The notes under the pieces: generated by a model
What the model was told of the DNA's origin: nothing
Seen by the model: only the letters and a program-made list of their open reading frames with translations
The model's database searches: none
Program-made: the position numbers and the translations under genes
Assembly: GCF_001028175.1 (NCBI RefSeq)
Contig: NZ_AEJF01000176.1
Location: 40,564-104,563, forward strand
From: Caballeronia mineralivorans PML1(12)
GTDB taxonomy: Bacteria; Pseudomonadota; Gammaproteobacteria; Burkholderiales; Burkholderiaceae
Reading direction: 5' to 3'
Length of the DNA stretch: 64,000 nucleotides
Part shown: positions 25,834-35,228 of the stretch, piece after piece
Position numbering within the stretch: the first letter of the stretch is position 1
Layout of the letters: every line of letters starts with the position of its first letter

Positions 25834-26757
25834 TCACTTAACCTGGGCGAGCCAACCAGCGTACTTCTCGTTCTTGCCGCTCACGATATCGAAGAATGCG
25901 CTTTGCAGCTTCTCCGTGATCGGGCCGCGCTTGCCTTCGCCGATGGTGCGATTGTCCAGCTCGCGGATCGGCGTGACTTCAGCGGCTGTGCCGGTAAAGA
26001 ACGCTTCGTCACAGGTGTAGACCTCGTCGCGGGTGATGCGTTTTTCGATCACCGGAATGCCAAAGTCGCGCGCGAGCGTGATGACCGTGTCGCGCGTGAT
26101 GCCGTCCAGGCACGACGCGAGATCCGGCGTGTACACCTTGCCGTTGTTCACCAGGAAGAAGTTTTCGCCGGAGCCTTCGGACACATAGCCGTCGACGTCG
26201 AGCAGCAGCGCTTCGTCGTAACCGTCGGTGACGGCTTCCTGGTTTGCCAGGATCGAATTCACGTACCAACCGGACGCTTTGGCGCGGACCATCGACACAT
26301 TCACGTGATGGCGCGTGAACGACGATGTCTTCACGCGGATGCCCTTGGCCAGGCCGTCGTCGCCGAGATAGGCGCCCCACGGCCACGCGGCGATCGCGAC
26401 GTGAATAGTGTTGCCTTTCGCCGATACCCCCAGTTTCTCCGATCCCACCCAGATGATCGGCCGGATGTAGCAGGATTCCAGCTGGTTCACCGCCACCACT
26501 TCGAGCTGCGCGGCTTCGAGCGTAGCGTGGTCGAACGGCACTTCCATCTGGAAGATCTTGGCGGAGTTGAGCAAGCGCTTGGTGTGGTCTTTCAGGCGAA
26601 AGATCGACGTGCCGTTGCCGGTCTTGTAGGCGCGCACGCCTTCAAAAACGCCCATGCCGTAGTGCAGCGTATGGGTGAGCACGTGGATGTTGGCGTCGCG
26701 CCAGTCGATCAGCTTGCCATCCATCCAGATCTTGCCGTCGCGGTCGGCCATTGACAT
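25834..26757 (-). CDS. ilvE: Branched-chain amino acid aminotransferase
   Basis: The 307-residue class IV PLP aminotransferase catalyses the last step of valine, leucine and isoleucine synthesis. It contains WRDANIHVLTHTLHYGMGVFEGVRAY, the PLP-lysine region VRAKASGWYVNSILANQEA, and DGYDEALLLDVDGYVSEGSGENFF, with the late TCDEAFFTGTAAEVTPI phosphate-binding loop. ATG 26755-26757 follows AGGAGA. The azlCD export genes on the other side of the gap add to a branched-chain amino acid theme. Confidence 0.95.
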   Translation of the reverse strand: MSMADRDGKIWMDGKLIDWRDANIHVLTHTLHYGMGVFEGVRAYKTGNGTSIFRLKDHTKRLLNSAKIFQMEVPFDHATLEAAQLEVVAVNQLESCYIRPIIWVGSEKLGVSAKGNTIHVAIAAWPWGAYLGDDGLAKGIRVKTSSFTRHHVNVSMVRAKASGWYVNSILANQEAVTDGYDEALLLDVDGYVSEGSGENFFLVNNGKVYTPDLASCLDGITRDTVITLARDFGIPVIEKRITRDEVYTCDEAFFTGTAAEVTPIRELDNRTIGEGKRGPITEKLQSAFFDIVSGKNEKYAGWLAQVK

Positions 26758-27218
26758 ACGATTCTCCTGGCGAGTTGTGTGCACATGATGAGTGGGTCGC
26801 CCGCTCACGTCCGTTTTCGCACGCTTGATTCACCTGCTGAACCGGCGCGGCGCTCAGGATTTCAGCGCAAACCGGCGCAAACGGTCGGGCGACCAAAGAC
26901 CGTCATTTTAGCGTCTTTTCGACTAAAAAATGGGCGCAGTCGGCCTTTTGGCGCCTTTCACGACGCTATAATTCGCCTTTCGCCGTCACGCGATGTGCTC
27001 AGGGTGCAGTCAAAGTTGCGGTTCGACAGCAAGCCGTGAGGGACGTCCGAAAGCCCGCCGTCCGAATGGGTTGGCTTGATTCAAGGCTCGGCTCGCGGCT
27101 TTTCAGTCGTTTTAGCCCACGATTCAGGCCCGATCCGCGGCGGGATTTATCGGATAGTCCGCGTTCTTCAGTTTTCACCGCCCAACTGCACGGCACACCG
27201 CGACTCGCACCAATCTCC
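26758..27218. other. Divergent gap between ilvE and azlC
   Basis: This is 461 bases. TATAAT at 26967-26972 faces azlC, without a good -35 at proper spacing; it may start the azlCD transcript. No gene, terminator or riboswitch-like fold was recognised. The open frame of azlC extends back to 27036 but the extra N-terminus does not resemble AzlC. Confidence 0.45.
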
Positions 27219-28067
27219 ATGTTCGACCGGCTGTCAGACCTCAACCGACGCGCGTTTCTCGATGGCGTCAAAACCCTCTCTCCGGCGGTTCCGGCCACCT
27301 TCTCGTGGGGGCTTGTCACCGGCATCGCGATGGCCAAGTCCGTGCTGAGCGTGCCGCAGGCGCTTGGCATGTCGCTCGCGGTCTACGCGGGGTCGTCGCA
27401 ACTCGCCGTCCTGCCGTTGTTCGCCGCCAAGCTGCCGCTCTGGACCATCCTGCTGACCGCCGCCATGGTCAACCTGCGTTTCGTCATTTTCAGCGCGGGG
27501 CTCGCGCCGCATTTCGCCTATTTGCCGCTGCACCGGCGGCTGGTGCTCGGCTATTTCAACGGCGACATCATTTATCTGATGTTCCAGAAACGCAATTTCC
27601 CGACCGGCTACCAGCCTGGCAAGGAGGCGTTTTTCTGGGGCATGGCGGCGACGAGCTGGTCTTCGTGGCAAGTTTCATCAATAGTGGGAATCCTGCTCGC
27701 CAGCCTTTTCCCCGATAACTGGGGCCTCGAGCTCGCCGGCACGCTTGCGCTGATTCCGCTGATCGTCTCGGCGATAGCGACGCGCTCCACGCTGGCCGCT
27801 GTTGCCGTAGCAAGCGTGATAGCGCTGCTTACGCTGGACCTGCCATATCGGCTTTCGCTGCCGCTGGCGGTGGCTGCGGCGCTGCTCGCCGGAACCTTCG
27901 CCGATATCATGGCCGAGAAGATGGGCGCAGGACGCAAGACCACGGGCGCAAAAAGCCCGGCCCCGCGTCTCACCGAAACCGAGCCGCTGAATCCCTCGCT
28001 CGATATCAAACAACCCGATCTCGACAAAGCCGTCGCCAGCCCCAAAAACACCGGGAGGGCCCGATGA
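27219..28067 (+). CDS. azlC: AzlC-family branched-chain amino acid exporter, large subunit
   Basis: The 282-residue membrane protein has the AzlC pattern: PATFSWGLVTGIAMAKSVLS, GMSLAVYAGSSQLAVLPLFAA, AAMVNLRFVIFSAGLAPHF, and further helices to about residue 230. With AzlD it exports branched-chain amino acids and analogues. The last about 45 residues form a polar tail (KTTGAKSPAPRLTETEP) beyond the usual end. ATG 27219 is preferred; there is no clear ribosome site. The gene overlaps azlD by 4 bases. Confidence 0.9.
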   Translation: MFDRLSDLNRRAFLDGVKTLSPAVPATFSWGLVTGIAMAKSVLSVPQALGMSLAVYAGSSQLAVLPLFAAKLPLWTILLTAAMVNLRFVIFSAGLAPHFAYLPLHRRLVLGYFNGDIIYLMFQKRNFPTGYQPGKEAFFWGMAATSWSSWQVSSIVGILLASLFPDNWGLELAGTLALIPLIVSAIATRSTLAAVAVASVIALLTLDLPYRLSLPLAVAAALLAGTFADIMAEKMGAGRKTTGAKSPAPRLTETEPLNPSLDIKQPDLDKAVASPKNTGRAR

Positions 28068-28387
28068 GCGCCGCGCAAGTCTGGCTCGCGATAGCCGGCA
28101 TGGCGCTGATCACCGGCATCACGCGCGCGCTATTCCTGATGGGCGGCGAGCGCATGATCCTGCCCGAGCGCGTGCAGCGCGCGCTGCGCTACGCACCGGC
28201 TGCGGCGCTGGTCGCCGTCGTGGTGCCCGACCTGCTCATCACGCCGAACGGCCTGTCGATCGCGTTCTCGAATCACGCGTTGTACGCGTCGCTGTGTGGT
28301 CTCGCCTGGTTCTTGTGGCGCCGCGGAATGCTCGGGACAATTGTCGTCGGCATGATTGTTTTCACGGTCTTGCGGCTGTTCGCTTGA
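28064..28387 (+). CDS. azlD: AzlD-family branched-chain amino acid exporter, small subunit
   Basis: The 107-residue protein has three to four hydrophobic helices. It reads WLAIAGMALITGITRALFLMGGERMILPERVQRALRYAPAAALVAVVVPDLL, which is the AzlD signature, and ends in a membrane helix. It overlaps azlC at ATGA, so the two are translationally coupled and form one transporter. An 8-bp inverted repeat (TGACGCGC/GCGCGTCA) overlaps its stop codon. Confidence 0.9.
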   Translation: MSAAQVWLAIAGMALITGITRALFLMGGERMILPERVQRALRYAPAAALVAVVVPDLLITPNGLSIAFSNHALYASLCGLAWFLWRRGMLGTIVVGMIVFTVLRLFA

Positions 28388-28466
28388 CGCGCGTTTTGTT
28401 GCGGCGCGTCATGAAAAGGCGCACAAAGTCAGGTATCCCGAATCTCGGGGATTTGCGTTTCCTGCG

Positions 28467-28494
28467 TTGGACGGGCATGGGTATCGGTTAAAAT
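28467..28494 (+). promoter_or_regulatory. Sigma70-like promoter upstream of pgk
   Basis: TTGGAC (28467-28472) and TAAAAT (28489-28494) are separated by 16 bp, the best promoter match in the gap. Transcription would begin near 28501, about 350 bases before the pgk start, leaving an unusually long leader. No ORF with a credible ribosome site is present in the leader. Confidence 0.5.
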
Positions 28495-28854
28495 GGCGCT
28501 CTCGCTGTCGTATCGAATGAGGTCGAACGTGTATCCGGCAGTCACCGCACAACAGCTTTACTCGCTCCATTCTCCGCTGCAACGCCTCGTCGCATGGACA
28601 CCCATGGCGTCGGCGAAAGTGGCGGCACACCTCGTTTCATCGTCCTCGAATCGTTCAAATAGTTTGCCCGGCGCCGGTCGTCGTGCAGCGTGGCGCCATA
28701 CAACGTGGATCTCGCGCCGGCACCTCGTCGAAGCCGCCTTGATACCGTCAATTTCCCCGTAGCGACCCTTGTGAGCCCACTGGCGTAAGTCCCGCGCTCG
28801 CAGTTTCCGTCCGCCCGAACCGCTTTCCAATCACCCGCTCACACGCTGACTCCC

Positions 28855-30045
28855 ATGACGAAAGTACTGCGTTTCACCGATCTGATCGCCGAAGGCAAAG
28901 TGTCCGGCAAACGTGTTTTCATCCGCGCCGATCTCAACGTCCCACAGGACGACCAGGGCAATATCACTGAAGACACGCGCGTGCGCGCCTCGGTGCCGGC
29001 CATTCAAAAAGCGCTGGCAGCGGGCGCGGCCGTGATGGTTACGTCCCACCTCGGCCGCCCGACGGAAGGGCAGTTCAAACCGGAAGATTCGCTCGCGCCG
29101 GTGGCCAAGCGCCTCGGCGAATTGCTCGGCCGCGATGTGCCGCTGATCGCCGACTGGGTCGACGGTGCGCAGGTGCAGCCGGGCCAGGTCGTGCTGCTCG
29201 AAAACTGCCGCTGCAACAAGGGTGAGAAGAAGAACGACGATGCGTTGTCACAGAAGCTCGCCAAACTCTGCGATATCTACGTGAACGACGCGTTCGGTAC
29301 GGCGCATCGCGCAGAAGCGACTACGCACGGCATCGCGAAATACGCAGCCGTGGCGTGCGCCGGCCCGCTGCTTGCCGCCGAACTCGATGCCCTCGGCAAG
29401 GCGCTCGGCGAGCCGAAGCGCCCGCTGGTGGCGATCGTTGCCGGATCGAAGGTATCGACGAAACTCACCATCCTCAAGTCGCTGGCGGAGAAGGTGGATC
29501 AACTGATCGTGGGCGGCGGGATTGCCAATACGTTCATGCTTGCGTCGGGGTTGAAGATCGGCAAGTCGCTGGCGGAGAAGGATCTCGTCGATGAAGCCAA
29601 GGCCATCATCAGCGAAGCGCGTGCGCGTGGGGCGTCGGTGCCGATTCCTAGCGACGTCGTGACTGCGAAGGAATTTGCCGCGACCGCGAAGGCGGAAACC
29701 AAAGCCGTCGATCAAGTGCAGGACGATGACCTGATCCTCGATATCGGTCCGGACACCGCCAAGGCGCTTGCCGCGCAGTTGGAAAAGGCGGGCACCATTG
29801 TGTGGAACGGGCCGGTCGGCGTGTTCGAATTCGATCAGTTCGGCAACGGCACGAAGACGCTGGCGGATGCCATCGCGAACTCGTCGGCGTTTTCGATTGC
29901 AGGTGGTGGCGACACGCTCGCGGCCATCCAGAAGTACGGCATCCACGACAAGATCAGCTATATATCGACTGGCGGCGGCGCGTTCCTGGAGTTCCTGGAA
30001 GGCAAGACGCTGCCGGCGGTGGAAGTGCTCGAATCGCGGGCCTGA
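28855..30045 (+). CDS. pgk: Phosphoglycerate kinase
   Basis: The 396-residue two-domain enzyme of glycolysis has RVFIRADLNVP near the N-terminus, TSHLGRPTEG, ENCRCNKGEKKND, DIYVNDAFGTAHRAEATTHG, and the nucleotide-binding C-terminal domain with NGPVGVFEFDQFGNGT and SIAGGGDTLAA. Length matches the family. It is followed by pyk, so glycolytic genes are clustered. Confidence 0.97.
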   Translation: MTKVLRFTDLIAEGKVSGKRVFIRADLNVPQDDQGNITEDTRVRASVPAIQKALAAGAAVMVTSHLGRPTEGQFKPEDSLAPVAKRLGELLGRDVPLIADWVDGAQVQPGQVVLLENCRCNKGEKKNDDALSQKLAKLCDIYVNDAFGTAHRAEATTHGIAKYAAVACAGPLLAAELDALGKALGEPKRPLVAIVAGSKVSTKLTILKSLAEKVDQLIVGGGIANTFMLASGLKIGKSLAEKDLVDEAKAIISEARARGASVPIPSDVVTAKEFAATAKAETKAVDQVQDDDLILDIGPDTAKALAAQLEKAGTIVWNGPVGVFEFDQFGNGTKTLADAIANSSAFSIAGGGDTLAAIQKYGIHDKISYISTGGGAFLEFLEGKTLPAVEVLESRA

Positions 30046-30469
30046 GCCGATGAAGCGCGCCACGTCGAAGAGCCATCGTCCCGAGTCCGTAGTTGCTGCT
30101 GATAAGAAAGAGTGGGTTGCTGATGCAGGTTTGTCAGTGGCCGCGGAGATTGGATCGAGGGTGGCGGTGGGCGTCAAGCCCGGCCCTGCTCGCGCTTCCG
30201 GCAAATCGAAGCGGTCCGTCGTAGCGCCTGCCCGGCGTGGTGTGGATTTAAAGCAGGAAACGAAGCAGGAAATAAGGAAGGAAGCGGCGGTCATGATCGG
30301 TGGCGCGAATGCGTCGCTGATTCCGGGCGCCCATCAGATGTCGAATACCGATCAAAAAGCGACGCTGGCTCGAGCTGGCGCGCGTTCGCAGGCGGAGACA
30401 ATTTCATCCCCGTCGGCACACCGTACTCGCAGCGCTGTTTCAGGCGATACCACCCAGACGAGGAGTTCC
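30046..30469 (+). other. Gap between pgk and pyk holding an in-frame open extension of pyk
   Basis: From an ATG at 30050 the pyk reading frame is open for 140 codons before the canonical pyk start. The encoded stretch is Lys/Arg/Ala/Ser-rich (KSHRPES, KRSVVAPARRGVD, KQETKQEIRKEAAV) with no pyruvate kinase homology. I treat it as untranslated or uncertain. The canonical pyk start has AGGAG directly before it, whereas ATG 30050 has none. Confidence 0.4.
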
Positions 30470-31906
30470 ATGCATCGCGCTACAAAGATTGTCGCCACTA
30501 TCGGCCCCGCTTCCAGTTCCCCGGAGATCCTGCTGCAGATGATGCAGGCGGGTCTCGACGTGGTCCGCTTCAACTTCTCGCACGGCACCGCCGACGACCA
30601 TCGCCAGCGCGCGCAATACGTTCGCGATGCCGCGAAGCAATGCGGCCGCGAAGTCGCGCTGATGGCCGACCTGCAAGGCCCAAAGATTCGCGTGGGCAAG
30701 TTCGAGAACGGCAAGGTCACGCTGATCGCGGGCAACCCGTTCATCCTCGACGCCCGCTGTGAGCTGGGCAATGACGAACGCGTCGGCCTGGACTATCCGG
30801 ATTTGCCGCGAGATCTGCGCGCGAATGACGTGCTGCTGCTCAACGACGGCCTGATCGTGCTCGACGTTGTTCGCGTGATTGGCGAAGAGATTCACACCAC
30901 GGTGAAAGTGGGCGGCGATCTCTCGAATAACAAGGGTATCAATCGTCAGGGCGGGGGTCTTACGGCGCCGGCGCTGACCGAGAAGGACATGGAGGACATC
31001 AAGACGGCGATGTCCCTGGGCGCGGACTTTGTCGCGGTGTCGTTTCCGAAGAACGCCACCGACATGGAAATGGCGCGGCAACTGGCGAACATCGCGGGTG
31101 CGCCGTATGGCATCAAGCCGAAGATGATCGCGAAGATCGAGCGTGCGGAAGCGATTCCGGCGCTGCAAGGCATTCTCGATGCCTCCGACGGCATCATGGT
31201 CGCGCGTGGCGATCTGGCGGTGGAAGTGGGCAATGCGGCTGTGCCGGCGTTGCAGAAGCGCATGATCCGCATGGCGCGCGAGTCGAACAAGTTCGTGATC
31301 ACGGCCACGCAGATGATGGAGTCGATGATCCACGCGCCCGTGCCGACCCGCGCTGAGGTGTCGGACGTGGCGAATGCCGTGCTTGACGGCACGGATGCGG
31401 TGATGTTGTCGGCGGAAACGGCGGCGGGTAAATATCCGGTGACGACCATCGAGACGATGGCGGCGATTTGCCTCGAAGCCGAGAAGTCGGAGCAGAGCGA
31501 GCTCGACAAGGATTTTCTTGATCGCACGTTCACGCGGATCGATCAGTCGATTGCGATGGGTGCGCTGTTCACGGCTTATCACTTGGGTGCGAAGGCGATT
31601 GTTGCGTTGACTGAGTCGGGCGCGACTGCGCTGTGGATGTCGCGGCACTGGTCGCATGTGCCTATTTTTGCGCTGACGCCGCGGGTGGGGAGTGAGCGGA
31701 CGATGGCGCTTTATCGGAATGTGACTTCGTTGCACCTGGATACGAACAGCGATCGTGATGTCGCGCTTCAGCAGGCGCTGGAAGTGGTTGTGTCGAAGGG
31801 TTATGCGGCACGCGGCGATATGGTTGTGTTGACTGTCGGGGAGCCGATGGGGCAGGCCGGCGGGACTAATGCGATGAAGATTGTGCGAGTGGGAGATCCG
31901 TTCTAG
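30470..31906 (+). CDS. pyk: Pyruvate kinase
   Basis: The 478-residue enzyme converts phosphoenolpyruvate to pyruvate. It begins HRATKIVATIGPASSSPEIL, followed by VRFNFSHGTADDH, ADLQGPKIRVGKF, KMIAKIERAEAIPAL, DGIMVARGDLAVE, and the C-terminal region VALTESGATALWMSRHW. AGGAG at 30461-30465 precedes ATG 30470. Length matches the family from this start, and an in-frame extension upstream is described separately. Confidence 0.96.
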   Translation: MHRATKIVATIGPASSSPEILLQMMQAGLDVVRFNFSHGTADDHRQRAQYVRDAAKQCGREVALMADLQGPKIRVGKFENGKVTLIAGNPFILDARCELGNDERVGLDYPDLPRDLRANDVLLLNDGLIVLDVVRVIGEEIHTTVKVGGDLSNNKGINRQGGGLTAPALTEKDMEDIKTAMSLGADFVAVSFPKNATDMEMARQLANIAGAPYGIKPKMIAKIERAEAIPALQGILDASDGIMVARGDLAVEVGNAAVPALQKRMIRMARESNKFVITATQMMESMIHAPVPTRAEVSDVANAVLDGTDAVMLSAETAAGKYPVTTIETMAAICLEAEKSEQSELDKDFLDRTFTRIDQSIAMGALFTAYHLGAKAIVALTESGATALWMSRHWSHVPIFALTPRVGSERTMALYRNVTSLHLDTNSDRDVALQQALEVVVSKGYAARGDMVVLTVGEPMGQAGGTNAMKIVRVGDPF

Positions 31907-31931
31907 GTTTTTCGTTCGCACAGGGTTTTTC

Positions 31932-32622
31932 GCTCGCGCCGGTGGACGGGTTTGGTTTGGGTCTGCCGGTGCGGGTGGTCGGGGGTGGTGCCGGGTTGGT
32001 GCCGGGTTGGTGCTTTCGGCGTTAGTGGTCTGCGTGAGTTAGCTGTTCTCTTTTTCACTATTAGCCACTGCGCATGGCGGCACGTCATTTCTGTCCAAAG
32101 CGACAAAGAAACGAAGCAAAGAAAACGCCTCCCAACCATCGGCAAGTTAGTGTCCCTAGCGTGCAGGCCTCAGCTTTTGGCACCTGATAGCACAGTGCTC
32201 GCCAGACTTGATAATGTTTGAACCCCTCCTTCTCGCGAATCCTGACACGAACACGCTTCGCCCCCAACGCTCTCGGGCAAGCACCGTGACCCCCAGACCA
32301 TGACGGCCTCACGTGTGCTGGTTGCCTCATTTCATGATGGGTTGGCTACGTGATCCGCGTGCTTCTTTTTTGAGGTGGTTGTACGCGGATAGCGCGGGGT
32401 GAACCTGTGGCAGGTTCAGTCACTGGTGGCGAAGCGTGTGGGTATCCGTGTTCGGAGAGGTCGGGCTTCAAACATCCGTCAGTCTGGCGAGCTGGGGGTG
32501 ACCCAGTCCCCCGGACGCAACCCCCGACGTGTCGCCACGCACAGTGGCCAATAGTAAAAACAGCCAACATATAACAACAGCCCGACCCGAAACCAACACC
32601 CCTCAGGTCCACCGGCGCGAGC
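31932..32622. repeat. Large imperfect inverted repeat between pyk and fba
   Basis: The 691-bp stretch is made of two divergent copies in opposite orientation. Matching pairs are 31932-31947 with 32607-32622 (16 of 16 bases), 32038-32086 with 32526-32568 (inner 30 bases differ at four positions), 32197-32222 with 32467-32492, and 32251-32262 with 32428-32439 (12 of 12). The left copy carries about 77 extra bases. Both copies encode the same short out-of-context peptide (CAWRHV) and no gene. A perfect 7-bp hairpin GAACCTG/CAGGTTC lies at 32401-32417. It looks like a decayed paired repeat element rather than coding DNA. Confidence 0.7.
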
Positions 32623-32661
32623 AAGACCCCAGATTTCGTTCCATCTCAAGGAGTTTCACCC

Positions 32662-33726
32662 ATGCCTCTCGTATCAATGCGACAACTGCTGGATCACGCG
32701 GCTGAAAACGGCTACGCGCTTCCGGCGTTCAACGTCAACAACCTGGAGCAAGTACAGGCGATCATGGCAGCCGCCGACCAGGTCAACGCACCGGTCATCA
32801 TGCAAGCCTCCGCCGGCGCGCGGAAATACGCCGGCGAAGCGTTCCTGCGTCACTTGATCGAAGCAGCAGTGGAGTCGTATCCACATATCCCGGTTGTGAT
32901 GCACCAAGACCACGGGCAATCGCCAGCAGTCTGCATGGCAGCCATCCGCAGCGGCTTCACCAGCGTAATGATGGACGGCTCGCTTGAAGCCGACGGCAAA
33001 AGCGTCGCATCGTATGAATACAACGTCGATGTATCGCGGAAAGTGGTCGAAGCAGCACACTCCATCGGCGTGACGGTGGAAGCCGAACTCGGCGTGCTCG
33101 GCTCGCTGGAAACCATGAAGGGCGACAAGGAAGACGGCCACGGCGCCGAAGGCACCATGACCCGCGAGCAGTTGCTCACCGACGTCGAACAAGCCGCCGA
33201 CTTCGTGAAGAGAACCCAGTGCGATGCGCTGGCAATTGCCATCGGTACGTCGCACGGCGCGTATAAGTTCACCAAGAAGCCGACCGGCGATATCCTCGCC
33301 ATCCAACGCATCAAGGAAATTCACCAGCGCATTCCGAACACGCACTTGGTGATGCACGGATCGTCGTCGGTGCCGCAGGACCTGCTGGCCGAAATCCGGG
33401 AATTCGGCGGCGACATGAAAGAGACCTATGGCGTGCCGGTTGAGGAAATCCAGGAAGGAATCCGTCACGGTGTACGCAAGGTGAACATCGATACCGACCT
33501 GCGTCTGGCAATAACGGGTGCAATTCGCCGCTATTTCGGCGAAAATCCGTCGAAATTCGACCCTCGCGATTACCTGAAACCGGCCCGCGAAGCCGCGAAG
33601 AAGATCTGCCTCGAACGCTACATGCAGTTCGGTTGCGAAGGCCAGGCAAGCAAGATCAAACCAGTCCCGCTCGATAAAATCGCCGAGAAGTACAAGTCCG
33701 GCGAGTTGGCCCAGATCGTCAGGTAA
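32662..33726 (+). CDS. fba: Class II fructose-bisphosphate aldolase
   Basis: The 354-residue zinc enzyme splits fructose 1,6-bisphosphate. It opens MPLVSMRQLLDHAAENGYALPAFNVNNLEQ. HQDHGQS holds zinc-binding and catalytic residues, VEAELGVLGS is the second block, and the late HGSSSVPQDLL and VNIDTDLRLA bind phosphate. CAAGGAG precedes ATG 32662. Cofactor requirement is predicted from family (class II, Calvin-type subgroup FbaA/CbbA). Confidence 0.96.
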   Translation: MPLVSMRQLLDHAAENGYALPAFNVNNLEQVQAIMAAADQVNAPVIMQASAGARKYAGEAFLRHLIEAAVESYPHIPVVMHQDHGQSPAVCMAAIRSGFTSVMMDGSLEADGKSVASYEYNVDVSRKVVEAAHSIGVTVEAELGVLGSLETMKGDKEDGHGAEGTMTREQLLTDVEQAADFVKRTQCDALAIAIGTSHGAYKFTKKPTGDILAIQRIKEIHQRIPNTHLVMHGSSSVPQDLLAEIREFGGDMKETYGVPVEEIQEGIRHGVRKVNIDTDLRLAITGAIRRYFGENPSKFDPRDYLKPAREAAKKICLERYMQFGCEGQASKIKPVPLDKIAEKYKSGELAQIVR

Positions 33727-34211
33727 GTGGATTGATGCCGGCCGGGTCTCGTTCAACAAGCCAGGCCGGCATGCTTGAGCTTCGGTTTTGCCGTGTGTAA
33801 CAGATTCCGTGCAATTGGCGCGGCAGGCAGAACGCTTGTGACAGCGCGGCGCGGCTTGGGTATGTCATCGGCTTGGTGTTGGGCGCGAGGGCGGCGTCGA
33901 AGGCGGCCTTGGTGCTGGGCTCAGAACTCGGCCTATTTTGGGATAGCCGTCCTAAAATACCGGTTGCTCGAATCTTCCCGCGATGTGGCTGCGGGAATGA
34001 CAAATCCGGTCCGTCCGCCCGACCCGTTTACAATGACGTTGAGTCGCGCTTGGCGCCCGGTTTGACACTGGGCATCGAGATGCAGAATGGATGCAAAGGC
34101 CGGCCCCGGGCGCATGACGGAGCCGGCCGACACGAACCGCCGTTCCCGCAATTCCGGGGAACGGCGCGTTGGTTTTTTCTCTCAGCCTGATTTGCGGCAC
34201 TTTTCCGGTAG
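33727..34211. other. Gap between fba and purC
   Basis: This is 485 bases. A perfect 9-bp inverted repeat (ATGCCGGCC at 33735-33743, GGCCGGCAT at 33764-33772) may terminate fba, although no T-run follows. I see no supportable gene or other element in the rest. Confidence 0.45.
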
Positions 34212-35120
34212 ATGACGATGTCCACCTCACATTCCCCGCTGTACGAATCCACGCTGAAATCGTTGCCCCTGCTCGGGCGCGGCAAGGTCCGCGACAACTA
34301 CGCAGTTGGCACCGACAAGCTCCTGATCGTGACCACCGACCGTCTGTCGGCGTTCGACGTGATCATGGGCGAACCGATTCCGAACAAAGGCCGCGTCCTG
34401 AACCAGATGGCCGATTTCTGGTTCGCGAAGCTCTCGCACATCGTGCCGAACCACAATACGGGCATCGACCCGGCAACGGTCGTCGCCGCCGACGAAGCCG
34501 ATCAAGTCAAAGGCCGCGCCGTTGTGGTGAAGCGCCTGGAGCCGATCCTGGTGGAAGCGGTCGTGCGCGGTTATCTGGCCGGCAGCGGCTGGAAGGACTA
34601 TCAGGCAACGGGTTCGGTCTGCGGCGTGGAATTGCCGCCGGGGCTGAAGAACGCCGAAAAGCTGCCCGAGCCGATTTTCACGCCGGCAGCGAAGGCCGAA
34701 ATGGGCCATCACGACGAAAACATCACCTACGATGAGATGGAACGCCGCATCGGCACGGAACTGTCTGCGACCATCCGCGAGATTTCCATCAAGCTGTACA
34801 AGGAAGCGGCCGAATATGCGGCAACGCGCGGCATCATCATCGCGGATACGAAGTTCGAATTCGGGCTGGACACGCGCGGCGAACTGTTCCTGATGGACGA
34901 AGTGCTGACCGCGGATTCATCGCGTTTCTGGCCGGCAGACGGATATCAGGTCGGCACGAACCCGCCATCATTCGATAAGCAATTCGTGCGCGACTGGCTC
35001 GAAACACAAGCGTGGGGCAAGACGCCCCCGGCGCCGAAGTTGCCGGAAGACGTGATCGCGAAGACGGCCGAGAAGTACGAGGAAGCGTTGCAGCGTTTGA
35101 CCGGGCAGTCGCTGGCGTAA
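34212..35120 (+). CDS. purC: Phosphoribosylaminoimidazole-succinocarboxamide synthase
   Basis: The 302-residue SAICAR synthetase joins CAIR and aspartate. It contains LLGRGKVRDNYAVG, TDRLSAFDVIMGEPIPNKG, VEAVVRGYLAGSGWKDY and DTKFEFGLDTRGELFLMDEVLTADSSRFWP. It is the first of a purC-purE-purK-sua5 same-strand group. ATG 34212 is used; ATG 34218 is an alternative two codons later. Confidence 0.96.
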   Translation: MTMSTSHSPLYESTLKSLPLLGRGKVRDNYAVGTDKLLIVTTDRLSAFDVIMGEPIPNKGRVLNQMADFWFAKLSHIVPNHNTGIDPATVVAADEADQVKGRAVVVKRLEPILVEAVVRGYLAGSGWKDYQATGSVCGVELPPGLKNAEKLPEPIFTPAAKAEMGHHDENITYDEMERRIGTELSATIREISIKLYKEAAEYAATRGIIIADTKFEFGLDTRGELFLMDEVLTADSSRFWPADGYQVGTNPPSFDKQFVRDWLETQAWGKTPPAPKLPEDVIAKTAEKYEEALQRLTGQSLA

Positions 35121-35228
35121 AGGGTCTCGGGGTGCATCCACGCACCTCGACGCGATCGGCTCCTAAACACCCGCATCACCCGAAAAAGGCTGCCAAAGGC
35201 CTGTTTACCCCCAAAGGAATGCAGCACG

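Noticed and set aside
30440..31921. 493-codon minus-strand frame across pyk
   Set aside because: It is a shadow of pyruvate kinase with biased composition and no homology that I can see.
31952..32624. Two short frames inside the pyk-fba gap (plus strand 31952-32221, minus strand 32346-32624) sharing CAWRHV
   Set aside because: They arise from the two inverted copies of the repeat, have no ribosome site and no continuous similarity, so they are repeat traces rather than genes.
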